From assembly GCF_014197445.1 (NCBI RefSeq), contig NZ_JACIFO010000011.1, positions 1 to 64,000 of the forward strand: DNA of 64,000 nucleotides. The letters run 5' to 3'. The DNA comes from Mesonia hippocampi. GTDB lineage: Bacteria; Bacteroidota; Bacteroidia; Flavobacteriales; Flavobacteriaceae. The translations under genes were made by a program, and so were the position numbers. A model generated the notes under the pieces. It saw only the letters and a list, made by a program, of their open reading frames with translations. It ran no database searches and was not told where the DNA came from. Of the stretch, positions 35,320-45,750 are shown piece by piece. The number at the start of each line of letters is the position of its first letter. The first letter of the stretch is position 1.

Positions 35320-37266
35320 ATGATAAAAATAACTTTGCCCGATGGGAGTGTTAGAGAATACCAACAGAACACAACCCCTTTTGAAGTAGCTCAAAGCATA
35401 AGCCAAGGTTTGGCTAGAAATGTAATTTCTGCAAGTTTTAATAAGACTACCGTAGAAACAAAAACACCGCTTACTACAGATGGCACGCTTACGTTATACA
35501 CATGGAATGACGACGAAGGTAAGAAAGCCTTTTGGCACAGTTCTGCCCACGTACTAGCACAAGCATTACAAGAACTATACCCAGGTATAAAACTCACCAT
35601 AGGTCCAGCCATAGAAAACGGTTTTTATTACGATGTAGACTTTGGTGAGCATAAAATATCTGACAACGATTTTAAGAAAATCGAAGATAAAATGCTCGAA
35701 ATCGCTCGTGGAAAGCACGAATTCTCTATGCGAGAAGTAAGTAAGCAAGATGCTTTAAACCTCTATAAAAACGAGAAAAACCCTTATAAAGTAGAACTTA
35801 TAGAAAACCTTACCGATGGTGACATTACCTTTTGCGACCACGATAACTTTAGTGATTTATGCCGAGGTGGTCATATTCCTAATACAGGAATCATAAAAGC
35901 GGTAAAACTAATGAGCGTTGCTGGAGCATACTGGCGTGGTAATGAGAAAAACCCGCAACTTACCCGCGTATACGGAATAAGTTTTCCTAAGCAAAAAGAC
36001 TTAAAAGAATACCTAGCGCTACTAGAGGAAGCTAAAAAAAGAGATCACCGTAAATTAGGAAAAGAATTACAACTATTCACCTTCTCAAAAAAAGTAGGAC
36101 AAGGATTACCTCTATGGCTTCCTAAAGGAGCAGCCTTAAGAGAACGCCTAGAAAATTTCCTAAAAAAAGCACAGCAAAAAGCAGGCTACGAGCAAGTAGT
36201 TTCACCACATATAGGTCAAAAAGAACTTTATGTAACTTCAGGACACTACGCTAAATACGGCGAAGACAGTTTCCAACCCATACAAACACCTAGCGAAGGT
36301 GAAGAGTTTTTATTAAAACCCATGAACTGCCCTCACCATTGTGAGATTTATAATGCCATATCGTGGAGTTATAGAGACCTCCCAAAGCGTTTCGCGGAGT
36401 TTGGTACCGTATACCGCTATGAACAAAGTGGAGAATTGCACGGATTAACCCGTGTAAGAGGGTTTACACAAGATGATGCCCATATATTCTGTACTCCAGA
36501 TCAATTAGACGATGAATTTAAAAAAGTAATCGATTTAGTGCTTTATGTATTTGGTTCATTAGGATTCGAGAACTTTACAGCACAAGTATCGTTAAGAGAT
36601 CCTGAAAACAAAGAAAAATACATAGGAAGCGAAGAAAATTGGGAGAAAGCAGAACGAGCCATTATCAATGCAGCAAAAGAAAAAGAACTCAATTATGTAA
36701 TCGAAACAGGCGAAGCAGCATTCTACGGGCCTAAATTAGACTTTATGGTTAAAGATGCCCTTGGTAGAAGTTGGCAATTAGGAACCATACAAGTAGATTA
36801 TAATTTACCCGAACGCTTCGATTTAACCTATAAAGGAGCCGACAACGAGGAGCACCGCCCAGTAATGATACACCGTGCCCCATTTGGTAGCATGGAACGC
36901 TTTATTGCTATTTTATTAGAGCATACAGGCGGTAACTTCCCCCTATGGTTAATGCCTGAACAAGCTATTATTCTGTCTTTGAGTGAGAAATATGAAAATT
37001 ATACACAAAAAGTTTTAAATTCATTAGAAAATCACGAAATTCGCAGTCTCGTAGATAACCGTAGTGAAACTATGGGTAAAAAAATTAGAGAAGCTGAAGT
37101 GAACAAAATACCATACATGCTTATTGTTGGCGAACAAGAAGAAAAAGATGGTACGGTTTCTGTAAGAAAACACGGAGGAGAAGATTTAGGAAGCATGAAA
37201 GTAGAAGAGTTTGCCAAGCTCATCGCTTCTGAAGTTAACGCTTCTCAAAAAACATTTGAAGTTTAA
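35320..37266 (+). CDS. thrS: Threonyl-tRNA synthetase
   Basis: A 648-residue class II synthetase that charges tRNA-Thr. The TGS domain (1-62, [13 protein letters not shown]) is followed by the editing domain ([26 protein letters not shown]). The catalytic core has zinc ligands in [10 protein letters not shown] and later HRAPFGS, with motif 2 [22 protein letters not shown]. The anticodon-binding domain closes the protein. It heads the operon with infC, rpmI and rplT; infC starts 18 bases after its stop. Confidence 0.97.
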   Translation: MIKITLPDGSVREYQQNTTPFEVAQSISQGLARNVISASFNKTTVETKTPLTTDGTLTLYTWNDDEGKKAFWHSSAHVLAQALQELYPGIKLTIGPAIENGFYYDVDFGEHKISDNDFKKIEDKMLEIARGKHEFSMREVSKQDALNLYKNEKNPYKVELIENLTDGDITFCDHDNFSDLCRGGHIPNTGIIKAVKLMSVAGAYWRGNEKNPQLTRVYGISFPKQKDLKEYLALLEEAKKRDHRKLGKELQLFTFSKKVGQGLPLWLPKGAALRERLENFLKKAQQKAGYEQVVSPHIGQKELYVTSGHYAKYGEDSFQPIQTPSEGEEFLLKPMNCPHHCEIYNAISWSYRDLPKRFAEFGTVYRYEQSGELHGLTRVRGFTQDDAHIFCTPDQLDDEFKKVIDLVLYVFGSLGFENFTAQVSLRDPENKEKYIGSEENWEKAERAIINAAKEKELNYVIETGEAAFYGPKLDFMVKDALGRSWQLGTIQVDYNLPERFDLTYKGADNEEHRPVMIHRAPFGSMERFIAILLEHTGGNFPLWLMPEQAIILSLSEKYENYTQKVLNSLENHEIRSLVDNRSETMGKKIREAEVNKIPYMLIVGEQEEKDGTVSVRKHGGEDLGSMKVEEFAKLIASEVNASQKTFEV

Positions 37267-37284
37267 CCTTAAAATTATATAGTC

Positions 37285-37842
37285 ATAGCAATACGCAGGA
37301 AAAAATCGAAAAGTAATTTTCGTCAAAAAAAGGAAGATTTACACAGAATTAACGAAAAAATTCGTGTTCCGGAAGTTAGGCTTGTAGGTGATAACGTAGA
37401 GATGGGAGTTTACCCAACTCGAAAAGCCTTAGAAATAGCTAAAGAGCTAGAATTAGATCTTGTAGAAATTTCTCCAAATGCTAAACCACCAGTGGTTAAA
37501 GCCATGGATTATAAAAAGTTTCTTTACGAACAAAAGAAACGTGAAAAAGCCATGAAAGCTAAAACCTCTAAAGTGGTAATTAAAGAAATTAGATTTGGCC
37601 CTAACACAGACGATCATGATTATGAATTTAAAAAGAATCATGCTGTAAAATTCTTAAAGGACGGCGCAAAACTTAAAGCATTTGTTTTCTTTAAAGGGCG
37701 TTCTATTGTCTTTAAAGACCAAGGAGAAATCCTTTTACTTCGTTTAGCACAAGAGCTAGAAGAATATGGTAAAGTAGAACAATTACCTAAGCTAGAAGGA
37801 AAACGTATGACTATGTTTATCGCCCCAAAAAAGGTAAAATAA
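37285..37842 (+). CDS. infC: Translation initiation factor IF-3, non-ATG start
   Basis: IF-3 binds the 30S subunit, checks initiator tRNA and prevents early 50S joining. The first ATG of the frame (37402) would delete the conserved start of the N-domain ([19 protein letters not shown]). The frame is open back to a stop at 37270-37272 and contains no ATG, GTG or TTG there. ATA at 37285 ([15 protein letters not shown]) gives 185 residues and the expected N-terminus. Rare AUN starts in infC are known to serve autoregulation in E. coli (AUU). The C-domain ([18 protein letters not shown]) is intact. Confidence 0.88.
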   Translation: MAIRRKKSKSNFRQKKEDLHRINEKIRVPEVRLVGDNVEMGVYPTRKALEIAKELELDLVEISPNAKPPVVKAMDYKKFLYEQKKREKAMKAKTSKVVIKEIRFGPNTDDHDYEFKKNHAVKFLKDGAKLKAFVFFKGRSIVFKDQGEILLLRLAQELEEYGKVEQLPKLEGKRMTMFIAPKKVK

Positions 37843-37879
37843 AAACATTAAGTAGAGATAATTAAAAACAAGGATAGCA

Positions 37880-38077
37880 ATGCCTAAAATGAAAACCAAA
37901 TCTAGTGCTAAAAAGCGTTTTAAGCTTACAAGCTCTGGAAAAATTAAAAGAAAGCACGCGTTTAAAAGCCACATCTTAACAAAGAAGTCTAAAAAACGTA
38001 AGCTTAAATTAACGCACAGTACACTAGTGCACAAGTCTGATGAAGACAATATTAAACTACAATTACGCTTAAAGTAA
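37880..38077 (+). CDS. rpmI: 50S ribosomal protein L35
   Basis: A 65-residue basic ribosomal protein; begins [22 protein letters not shown] and is Lys-rich throughout. Length and N-terminus are normal. It lies 37 bases after infC in the usual operon. Confidence 0.96.
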   Translation: MPKMKTKSSAKKRFKLTSSGKIKRKHAFKSHILTKKSKKRKLKLTHSTLVHKSDEDNIKLQLRLK

Positions 38078-38180
38078 TAAAGGTTTAATTGGTTAACTAA
38101 ATTAATAACCCTGGAGTTAGGCTCATAAAAGTATTTTTTAAATTAAAAAAAATCGCCTACTACAAAAAAAACAGTAAATT
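38078..38180 (+). promoter_or_regulatory. Long rpmI-rplT spacer, possible L20 leader
   Basis: The 103-base gap is longer than other gaps of this operon. It contains CCCTGGAGTTAGGCTC, which is not AT-rich like the rest and could fold. L20 represses its own operon at such sites in other bacteria. No defined fold could be established by eye. Confidence 0.3.
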
Positions 38181-38525
38181 ATGCCAAGATCAGTAAATTC
38201 TGTTGCTTCAAGAGCTAGAAGAAAAAAAGTAATGAAGCAAGCTAAAGGTTACTTCGGACGTCGTAAAAACGTTTGGACAGTAGCTAAAAATGCGGTTGAT
38301 AAAGCAATGTTGTACGCTTATAGAGATCGTAAAACCAAGAAAAGAAACTTCCGTTCATTATGGATTACGCGTATTAACGCAGCAGCACGTATTAACGGAA
38401 TGTCTTACTCGCAATTTATGGGTAAATTAAAAGCTAATGAAATTGAGCTTAACCGTAAGGTTTTAGCAGATTTAGCAATGAACCACCCAGAAGCTTTTAA
38501 AGCGATTGTAGAGAAAGTTAAATAA
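38181..38525 (+). CDS. rplT: 50S ribosomal protein L20
   Basis: A 114-residue basic protein that nucleates 50S assembly. N-terminus [32 protein letters not shown] and the [16 protein letters not shown] segment are typical. It is the last gene of the operon, followed by a strong terminator. Confidence 0.96.
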   Translation: MPRSVNSVASRARRKKVMKQAKGYFGRRKNVWTVAKNAVDKAMLYAYRDRKTKKRNFRSLWITRINAAARINGMSYSQFMGKLKANEIELNRKVLADLAMNHPEAFKAIVEKVK

Positions 38526-38554
38526 ATACAACAACCTAATTATCTCTCTTATAA

Positions 38555-38583
38555 AAAAGTCTTCTCCAATCGAGAAGACTTTT
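38555..38583 (+). terminator. Intrinsic terminator of the infC-rplT operon
   Basis: AAAAGTCTTCTC and GAGAAGACTTTT form a 12-bp stem with a 5-base loop and a T-run. Confidence 0.88.
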
Positions 38584-38660
38584 TGTTTTAATAGCATTTC
38601 TTACGTATTTTACAATCTCAATAAGCAGTATAATACTACTAAAATAGACCTATACGAAAC

Positions 38661-39509
38661 ATGAAAAAAATAAAAATTTTAACATTAATATTGGTCTGTA
38701 TATCTATACTTTCTTGCCATAATGATGATAACGAGCTAGCGTTTAAAACAAAAATCATTAAAAATGTTACAAAGTCTACTAATACTCCATATCAAGGTTA
38801 TAACCACTCTTTTGAATTTAATAATGGATTGTTAATAAGTGCGACTGGAAACACTCCGTTTGTTGGAGAATATGAATATGACTCCTCTGGGAGAATAAAA
38901 AAAAGAATCCAAAATAATAATACTTACGAATATAAATACGACACTCTAAACAGGATTGTAAGAGTAAATACAGTAGGAAATGAACGTTATTTTGAATTAT
39001 CCTACCAAACAAATAAAGTAATAACAAAAGCTTATGTTTATTACGATTATAATAACACTACATCGATAACAGATTATGAATTACAATTAGACGATAAAGG
39101 TCGAATTATAAAAGCAACCTACTTAACACCCGACAACATACACAATATCGAATATAAAAAATACACCTATGATAGTAGGGGAAATATTACCGAAATTATC
39201 ACGAAATATGAAAATAAACAAATTAAATCTATTGATAAATATTTTTACGATGATAAAATTAACCCGTACTATGTATCTTTTAAAAAGCATAATAGCTTAA
39301 CCTATTATCTTAATAACCTCTCTGGAATAGAATTAACCAACGCTTCAGGATTAACTCCTAATAACATTACACGTCTTAATAATACAATGTATAACGATAT
39401 TTGGATCATTAAGTATGTTTACGATAATGATGGCTATCCTATAAGTTATAAAAGACACCTTTGTCTTGTTAATGGTTCAGAACCCGATATTATCATCGAG
39501 TATTATTAA
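38661..39509 (+). CDS. YD/RHS-like repeat lipoprotein
   Basis: A 282-residue lipoprotein (lipobox SILSC, then HNDDNE). The body has repeated units of the YD type: EYEYDSSGRIKKRI, EYKYDTLNRIVRV, KKYTYDSRGNITEI and IKYVYDNDGYPISYK. These resemble the beta-strand repeats of RHS shells but are few, and no toxin domain is attached. It is likely an outer-membrane or surface lipoprotein of unknown role. TACGTATTT lies at 38602 in its upstream region. Confidence 0.75.
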   Translation: MKKIKILTLILVCISILSCHNDDNELAFKTKIIKNVTKSTNTPYQGYNHSFEFNNGLLISATGNTPFVGEYEYDSSGRIKKRIQNNNTYEYKYDTLNRIVRVNTVGNERYFELSYQTNKVITKAYVYYDYNNTTSITDYELQLDDKGRIIKATYLTPDNIHNIEYKKYTYDSRGNITEIITKYENKQIKSIDKYFYDDKINPYYVSFKKHNSLTYYLNNLSGIELTNASGLTPNNITRLNNTMYNDIWIIKYVYDNDGYPISYKRHLCLVNGSEPDIIIEYY

Positions 39510-39619
39510 TCAGAAAATAAAAAAATCTACCTTCACAATATCGATATTTATACTACTAAAGAATGAACTAAACCCATAATATTTTTGTATTTTCCCATAA
39601 ATTATTTGTTTTATTTCTC

Positions 39620-40585
39620 ATGTTTAAAAACCTTTTATTTTACAGTTGCCTATTAGGGTTCTTAACTACTAAAGCACAAGTAATCCCGATTGAGAAAATA
39701 AAATTTCAACAATTTTACACCCTTAAAGATAAATCGCATGTTTTTATCCCGCTAGGAAATGTAGCCTTTGCCGATACCATCATAAGTTTTAAAGAAGGTA
39801 ATCCCAAAGCATTACCACAATACTCAAATCCGCAAAATGCTGCTGGCGAACCTGATTATAAAAAGTATTTAGACACTTCCTACGTATCTGTAGGTTGCAA
39901 AGGACAATTGGTCGCTCAGTTTAAAGATAACGGCTTTATCGATATAGAAGGACCTGATTTATATTTTTTCGAAATAGGTCCCTCTGTAGAAGCTTTTACG
40001 GTAGAGATTTCTTCCGATAATAAAAACTGGATTATGATAGGGGAAGTTTCTGGAGGAAAATCTAGTGCCGATATTGCTAACGCCAACTTACCCGCCAACA
40101 AAAAAGATATTTATTATTATGTACGTTTAACCGATTTAGGTTCATTTTGTAGAGGACCCACGCCAGGTGCCGATATAGATGCTATTGCTACCGTTGGTGG
40201 TGTTTTAAAATTAAATGTCTCGGCTCACCTCCTATTCGATACCGATAAAGCTATTTTAAAAACCTCTGCTATTAATGAGTTAGAACGCTTTATTGTGCTT
40301 ATTTCTGAAATTCCTAAGGCTAAAATTTTAGTTTCGGGACATACCGATAGCGATGCGAGCTATGACTACAATATGAAACTTGGGGATAAACGAGCTCGAG
40401 CAGTGAAAAAATATCTTTCAGAACAATTAAAGGATAAAGGCACTTACCTCATAAACACAGAATCTTTTGGAGAAACCATGCCCATTGCCTCTAATAAAAC
40501 AGCTAAAGGAAAACAACAAAACAGACGTGTAGAAATACTGGTATTACCCGACAAAAGTTTCTACATTCCACCAGCTAAAAAATAA
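39620..40585 (+). CDS. OmpA-family outer-membrane/peptidoglycan-binding protein
   Basis: A 321-residue exported protein. A signal peptide (1-19, ending TTKAQ) is followed by a beta-sandwich-like domain (about 30-195) with GPDLYFFEIGPSVEAFTVEIS and GADIDAIATVGG, like discoidin-type cell-surface domains. The C-terminal OmpA domain (about 205-310) has HLLFDTDKAILK, VSGHTDSDASYDYNMKLGDKRA and the peptidoglycan-binding NRRVEIL. It probably links the outer membrane or a surface module to the wall. No barrel is present. Confidence 0.87.
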   Translation: MFKNLLFYSCLLGFLTTKAQVIPIEKIKFQQFYTLKDKSHVFIPLGNVAFADTIISFKEGNPKALPQYSNPQNAAGEPDYKKYLDTSYVSVGCKGQLVAQFKDNGFIDIEGPDLYFFEIGPSVEAFTVEISSDNKNWIMIGEVSGGKSSADIANANLPANKKDIYYYVRLTDLGSFCRGPTPGADIDAIATVGGVLKLNVSAHLLFDTDKAILKTSAINELERFIVLISEIPKAKILVSGHTDSDASYDYNMKLGDKRARAVKKYLSEQLKDKGTYLINTESFGETMPIASNKTAKGKQQNRRVEILVLPDKSFYIPPAKK

Positions 40586-40603
40586 ACACTCTATCAATTA
40601 TGT

Positions 40604-41869
40604 TTACGTTTTTTGCTTCTTTTTCTTTGCTGCAGGAAACAACACATTATTAAGAATAAGACGATAACCAGGTGAATTAGGATGTAAAGCCAATTCTGTT
40701 TTTGGATCACCTACCAAATGCTGATAATCTTCAGGATCGTGCCCGCCATAAAAGGTAAAAAAACCTTTTCCTTTTACCCCATGGATGTACCGTGCTTCCT
40801 CATTTCGTTTGTTTTTTCCCATAACCAAAACATTAGGTTTTATCTGTTCTGGATGATAAGCTGTAGTTTGCCCCATAAAGCCTTTTACCAATGTGGTATG
40901 GTTTTGTGTTAACATGGTAGGAATAGGGTCCCACTTGGCAGAATAAGTCATTAAACTAAAATAATCTTTTTCTTTTGGCACATTTCGTTTTGCTGTCATA
41001 TCTATAGAAGAAAACTCATACACCATAGGGCTACGCTCTAAGGTAAAATTGGTAAAAGCAAAAGTTTTAGTATAATCTATTTTATTCTGATAACTTGGGT
41101 CACTGGGATCTCCATCAAACATAGGCTCGCAAATATCAACCCCTTCTGCACTTAACGCAATATCAAAGCTATCGGTTGCGCTACACATCGCAAACATAAA
41201 ACCACCTCCCACAACATAGTCTCTAATTTTTAAAGCTACAGCTAGTTTTTGTTCCGATACTTTTTGGTAACCTAGTTCGTTAGCTAAAGCCTCAGCATCG
41301 GTTTTTGCTTTTATATACCAAGGGGTTGCACGGTAGCGATTATAAAACTTACCGTATTGCCCTGTAAAATCTTCATGATGCAAATGCAACCAATCGTAAA
41401 GTAGTAATTTATTTTCTAATACTTCTTTATCGTAAATGGTTTCGTACGGAATTTCGGCGTAGGTTAATACCATTGTTACAGCATCATCCCAAGGGGCATC
41501 ATCGTTGGGGGTATAAACCGCTATTTTTGGAGCTTTTTCTAATAAAACAGCTTCTTGGTTTTTAGCGGGAGAGCTAATTTCTTCTAAAATTTTTTCGGCA
41601 TTCGCATTGCTAATCAGCTCGTAAGAAACTCCACGTATGGTGCATTCTTGTTGTAAAGCTTCGGCAGCTGGAAGCAAAAAAGCACCTCCTCTATAATTTA
41701 ACAACCACTTTACTTTTATTTGTTTAGTTAATGCCCAATAAGTTATCCCGTAAGCCTTTAAATGATCTTTTTGAGATTCTGCATCCATAGGGATTAAAAC
41801 ATAAGCAGCAAAGGTCTTTGTAGTTAATCCTATAAAAAAAAGTAGAAGAAGCAGCGTTTTTTTAAACAT
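40604..41869 (-). CDS. Exported protein often labelled asparagine synthetase B
   Basis: A 421-residue protein with a signal peptide (ending KTFAA). Related Flavobacteriaceae proteins carry the name asparagine synthetase B (from memory). However, I see no N-terminal nucleophile Cys, no PPi-loop SGGxDS motif, and the protein is exported, so that name is doubtful. Conserved-looking segments are GGGFMFAMCSATDSFD and FYGGHDPEDYQH, which would suit a glutamine-amidotransferase-like or ThuA-like fold. The C-terminus is Lys-rich (PAAKKKKQKT). The role is unknown. Confidence 0.6.
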   Translation of the reverse strand: MFKKTLLLLLFFIGLTTKTFAAYVLIPMDAESQKDHLKAYGITYWALTKQIKVKWLLNYRGGAFLLPAAEALQQECTIRGVSYELISNANAEKILEEISSPAKNQEAVLLEKAPKIAVYTPNDDAPWDDAVTMVLTYAEIPYETIYDKEVLENKLLLYDWLHLHHEDFTGQYGKFYNRYRATPWYIKAKTDAEALANELGYQKVSEQKLAVALKIRDYVVGGGFMFAMCSATDSFDIALSAEGVDICEPMFDGDPSDPSYQNKIDYTKTFAFTNFTLERSPMVYEFSSIDMTAKRNVPKEKDYFSLMTYSAKWDPIPTMLTQNHTTLVKGFMGQTTAYHPEQIKPNVLVMGKNKRNEEARYIHGVKGKGFFTFYGGHDPEDYQHLVGDPKTELALHPNSPGYRLILNNVLFPAAKKKKQKT

Positions 41870-41913
41870 TTCTCATCGATTAATCATTAGCTGTTGAATT
41901 TAAAAACTTTTTC

Positions 41914-43458
41914 TTAAAAAGGAAAATCATCATCATCATTTCCAGACGAAGAAATTGGTGTTCCAAAGGCCTCGCTAGCAGGAGGTAAATGACTTGGGTC
42001 TATTTGGTCAGAGTCATCATCATTCATTTTAGAATGCAACTCTTGTGGAAAATCAAAACTTTCTAAGTTATCAAACTTACCTAATTCTCCTATAAACTTC
42101 AACCTAATATTCTCCAATCCTCCATTACGGTGTTTTGCCACAATAAATTCTGCTTGCCCTTGTGTTGGCGTACCTTCTTCATCATCCCACTCTTCTATTT
42201 TATAATATTCTGGACGATAAATAAACGAAACAATATCAGCATCCTGCTCGATAGCTCCAGATTCACGCAAATCTGAAAGTAATGGGCGTTTGCTTCCTCC
42301 ACGGGTTTCTACCGCTCGCGATAACTGTGATAGTGCAATTACAGGCACATCTAGTTCTTTTGCTAAAGCTTTTAAATTTCGAGAAATGGTAGAAATTTCT
42401 TGTTCACGGTTTCCTGCTTTTGTAGTACTTCCTGCGGTCATTAACTGCAAGTAATCAATAACAATCATACGTATTCCATGCTGAGAAGCTAATCGTCGTG
42501 CTTTAGCACGTAAGTCAAAAATAGATAGCGATGGCGTATCATCGATAAACAAGGGGGCTTTTTCTAAGCCTTTTACTTTTACGTTTAATTGTTCCCACTC
42601 GTGAGTTTCTAGTTTACCGGTTCGGAGTTTCTCTGACGATAATCCTGTTTCTGAAGATATTAAACGCGTAATTAACTGTACCGATGACATCTCTAGTGAG
42701 AAGAAAGCTACCGGAATATTTTGACCTACAGCAATATTTCGAGCCATCGAAAGGGTTAATGCTGTTTTACCCATACCAGGTCGAGCTGCCACAATAATTA
42801 AATCACTTGGTTGCCAACCAGAAGTTAAAGCATCTAGTTTTTCAAAACCAGTAGGAATTCCACTCAAACCTTCTCGGTTAGAAATTTCTTCAATCTTCTT
42901 TTTTGCCTGAACTACTAAATCTTGTGCTTTTTCGGATGATTTTTTAATATTCCCTTGTGTTACTTCATAAAGCTTGGATTCGGCTTGATCTAATAAATCA
43001 AAAACATCGGTAGTTTCATCGTAAGCTTCCTCTATAATTTCACTAGAAATCTTAATAAGACTACGTTGAATATATTTTTGTAGTATAATACGTGCATGAA
43101 ACTCTATATGTGCTGAAGATGACACTTTCTGCGTAAGCTGAATAAGGTAATAATCGCCTCCTGCAGCGGCCAATTTCCCTTGCTTTTGAAGCTGATAGGA
43201 AACCATTTTTAAATCGGTAGGTTGCCCATCGTGAAAAAGTGCATGTAGGGCTTCAAAAATATGCTGATGTGCTTCTTTATAAAACGCATCGGGATGCAGC
43301 AAATCAATAACTTCATCTACTCCTTTTTTATCAATCATCATCGCCCCTAACACAATCTCTTCGAGGTCTATAGCTTGCGGCGGTATTTTACCACGTTCTA
43401 AACTGATTACGTTGGTTTTAGGTTTCTTAAATTGTTTTGGTGCATTTACTTTTTCCAT
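41914..43458 (-). CDS. dnaB: Replicative DNA helicase DnaB
   Basis: A 514-residue hexameric helicase of the replication fork. The N-terminal DnaB domain (about 25-130, PPQAIDLEEIVLGAMM) is followed by a RecA-like motor with Walker A AARPGMGKTAL (225-232), SLEMSSVQL, Walker B IVIDYLQLM, and a ALSQLSRAVETRGGSKRPLLSDLRESGAIEQDAD segment in part. The acidic C-terminal tail is DDDDFPF-like, similar to SSB tails. No intein is present. Confidence 0.97.
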   Translation of the reverse strand: MEKVNAPKQFKKPKTNVISLERGKIPPQAIDLEEIVLGAMMIDKKGVDEVIDLLHPDAFYKEAHQHIFEALHALFHDGQPTDLKMVSYQLQKQGKLAAAGGDYYLIQLTQKVSSSAHIEFHARIILQKYIQRSLIKISSEIIEEAYDETTDVFDLLDQAESKLYEVTQGNIKKSSEKAQDLVVQAKKKIEEISNREGLSGIPTGFEKLDALTSGWQPSDLIIVAARPGMGKTALTLSMARNIAVGQNIPVAFFSLEMSSVQLITRLISSETGLSSEKLRTGKLETHEWEQLNVKVKGLEKAPLFIDDTPSLSIFDLRAKARRLASQHGIRMIVIDYLQLMTAGSTTKAGNREQEISTISRNLKALAKELDVPVIALSQLSRAVETRGGSKRPLLSDLRESGAIEQDADIVSFIYRPEYYKIEEWDDEEGTPTQGQAEFIVAKHRNGGLENIRLKFIGELGKFDNLESFDFPQELHSKMNDDDSDQIDPSHLPPASEAFGTPISSSGNDDDDFPF

Positions 43459-43572
43459 GCCACGAAGGTAACTAAAATGTTATTGAAAATAATTAATTTA
43501 ACAGGCTATATGATTAACCGATTATAAACATTTTACTTGTTAATAAATTATTTTTTTTGTTAATATGTGTAA

Positions 43573-43606
43573 AAAAATCCGAAGTGTAAAACTTCGGATT
43601 TTTTAA
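43573..43606 (-). terminator. Intrinsic terminator of accA
   Basis: AAAAAATCCGAAGT pairs with ACTTCGGATTTTTT around a 5-base loop, just downstream of the accA stop on the minus strand. Confidence 0.85.
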
Positions 43607-43626
43607 ACTATTTCTGTAATTGTTGT

Positions 43627-44577
43627 TTATTTAAAATCACCCATGTCTGTATATTTATCCATACGTGCTTTTATTAAGTCTTTTTCGGGTAGTCCTTTAA
43701 GTTCTTCAAACGAGGTTGTAATTACCTTTTTCATAATTTCAAACATCTCTTCTTTGTTGCTGTGTGCTCCTCCTACAGGTTCTTTTACTATCGAATCGAT
43801 TACCTTAAGGCGTTTTGCATCTTTGGCAGTTAATTTTAGGGCTTCTGCCGCTTGCTCTTTATGATCCCAGCTACGCCATAATATAGACGAGCAGTTTTCT
43901 GGAGAAATTACCGAATACCAAGAGTTCTCGAGCATCATTACTTTATCACCAACACCTATTCCTAAAGCACCTCCACTTGCTCCTTCGCCTATTACCACAA
44001 CAATAATAGGTACTTTTAGGCGTGTCATTTCGATAATATTACGTGCAATAGCTTCTCCTTGTCCTCTTTCTTCTGCTTCTAAACCTGGATATGCTCCTGG
44101 AGTATCGATAAAAGCGACTACCGGAATATTAAATTTTTCTGCAGACTTCATTAATCGCAATGCTTTGCGGTAACCTTCGGGATTTGCCATCCCAAAATTG
44201 CGGTATTGTCTGGTTTTTGTATTGTGCCCTTTTTGTTGCCCAATAAACATATAGCTCTGGTCGTCTATCTTACCTAGACCTCCTACCATCGCTTTATCAT
44301 CCTTTACGCCTCTATCTCCATGTAGCTCTAAAAAAGTATCCCCGCATATTGCATGGATATAGTCTAAAGTATACGGACGGTTAGGGTGTCTTGAAAGCTG
44401 AACGCGCTGCCAAGGCGTTAGGTTTTTATATATTTCAGATTTTATTTCCTGAAGTTTTTTCTCTATCTGTTTACAGGTATCAGACACATCTACTTCGCTG
44501 TCGTAACCTATTTTACATGCTTTTTCGTATTGCTCTTGAAGTTCCTTTATAGGAAGTTCGAAATCTAAATATTCCAT
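43627..44577 (-). CDS. accA: Acetyl-CoA carboxylase carboxyltransferase subunit alpha
   Basis: A 316-residue subunit that, with AccD, moves the carboxyl group from biotin to acetyl-CoA in fatty acid synthesis. It contains [18 protein letters not shown] at the start, [11 protein letters not shown], and the oxyanion-hole segments [24 protein letters not shown] and [15 protein letters not shown]. Length is normal. It stands apart from accD, as is common. Confidence 0.96.
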   Translation of the reverse strand: MEYLDFELPIKELQEQYEKACKIGYDSEVDVSDTCKQIEKKLQEIKSEIYKNLTPWQRVQLSRHPNRPYTLDYIHAICGDTFLELHGDRGVKDDKAMVGGLGKIDDQSYMFIGQQKGHNTKTRQYRNFGMANPEGYRKALRLMKSAEKFNIPVVAFIDTPGAYPGLEAEERGQGEAIARNIIEMTRLKVPIIVVVIGEGASGGALGIGVGDKVMMLENSWYSVISPENCSSILWRSWDHKEQAAEALKLTAKDAKRLKVIDSIVKEPVGGAHSNKEEMFEIMKKVITTSFEELKGLPEKDLIKARMDKYTDMGDFK

Positions 44578-44672
44578 ATACTAAACTATGGGTTTATTAT
44601 TTTTATAGCTTACAAATATAAAAAAACTATAAAGCGTTTTTAAAAAATAACACTTTAAATTTTTAAAGTTCT

Positions 44673-45749
44673 TTAACGTCTGGCTTTATTGAGTAGTAAA
44701 ACCGCTAATATTCCGAACACAATGTTAGGAAACCATACGGCTAATAATGGTGAAAAGGTTGATTGCTCTGCAATGGTACCAAATACTTTATCAATAAATA
44801 CAAAACTAAAAGCTACCGAAATTCCTATAGCTAGGTTTATCCCCATTCCTCCTCGTCTTTTCATAGAGGAAACCGCCACGGCTATAATGGTTAAAATATA
44901 TGCCGAAACAGGTAAGCTTAACCGCTTATAAGCAACTACTTTATAGGTGTTTATGTTAGAGGAGCCTCGCCTGGTTTCTTGTTCTATAAACTTTTTCAGT
45001 TCTACATAGTTTAATGTTTCTGCTATATAAGTAACTGGGGTTAAAGCATCAAACTCGAAAGGGAGAATGGTGTCAAATTTAGCTTTACTAATAAGGATAT
45101 CTTCTTCTTTTCCTACAATTCTTTTTTCATAGTTTCTTAGGCTATAGGTAGAATCTTTAGGGTTAAAACTTAAGGAACGAGCTTTAATTTTAAATTTCAG
45201 CGTATTTCCTTCAAAATGTTCTAAAGTAAAATTACTTGCAGTGTTTCTTTTAGGATAAAAATTTGTGGCATAAATATACTCATCATCATTTATTTGCCTG
45301 TAAATATTCTCGGTTTCTTGTGGTGCGGCTCCACGTTTAAGGTATTTATACTTAAACTCATTATAACCTGCATTGGCTTCTGGCGCCAAGTATAAACTAA
45401 GCACCAATGCACTTATACAAACAATGGTAGCTCCTATTAAATAAGGACGCAAAAAACGGTTAAATGAAACACCCGAACTTAAAAAGGCAATAATTTCTGT
45501 GTTGTTTGCCAGTTTGGAAGTAAACCAAATAATAGAAAGAAACAGAAACAGCGGAAATAATAAATTGGCAAAATATATGGTAAAATCCATATAGTATTGA
45601 GCTACTTCTAGAAACGGAACATCGTTTTCTAGGATTTTATCAATTTTCTCTGCTAGATTAACGGTTATTCCTATCGGAATAAACAAAAGCAACATTGTTA
45701 TAAATGTTCCTAAATAGCGTTTTAATATATACCAATCTAAAATTTTCAC
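44673..45749 (-). CDS. lptG: LptG/LptF-family lipopolysaccharide export permease
   Basis: A 358-residue YjgP/YjgQ-type permease. Six transmembrane helices in two groups flank a periplasmic beta-jellyroll (about 120-260). The N-terminus MKILDWYILKRYLGTFI and the segment FLSSGVSFNRFLRPYLIGA are typical. With LptB it extracts LPS from the inner membrane. Which of LptF or LptG it is cannot be settled; G is more likely by order. It starts 1 base after the tgt stop, so they form an operon. Confidence 0.88.
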   Translation of the reverse strand: MKILDWYILKRYLGTFITMLLLFIPIGITVNLAEKIDKILENDVPFLEVAQYYMDFTIYFANLLFPLFLFLSIIWFTSKLANNTEIIAFLSSGVSFNRFLRPYLIGATIVCISALVLSLYLAPEANAGYNEFKYKYLKRGAAPQETENIYRQINDDEYIYATNFYPKRNTASNFTLEHFEGNTLKFKIKARSLSFNPKDSTYSLRNYEKRIVGKEEDILISKAKFDTILPFEFDALTPVTYIAETLNYVELKKFIEQETRRGSSNINTYKVVAYKRLSLPVSAYILTIIAVAVSSMKRRGGMGINLAIGISVAFSFVFIDKVFGTIAEQSTFSPLLAVWFPNIVFGILAVLLLNKARR

Positions 45750-45750
45750 C

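Noticed and set aside
38661-39509. RHS toxin
   Set aside because: Only a few YD-like units and no core or toxin domain; it is a lipoprotein of normal size.
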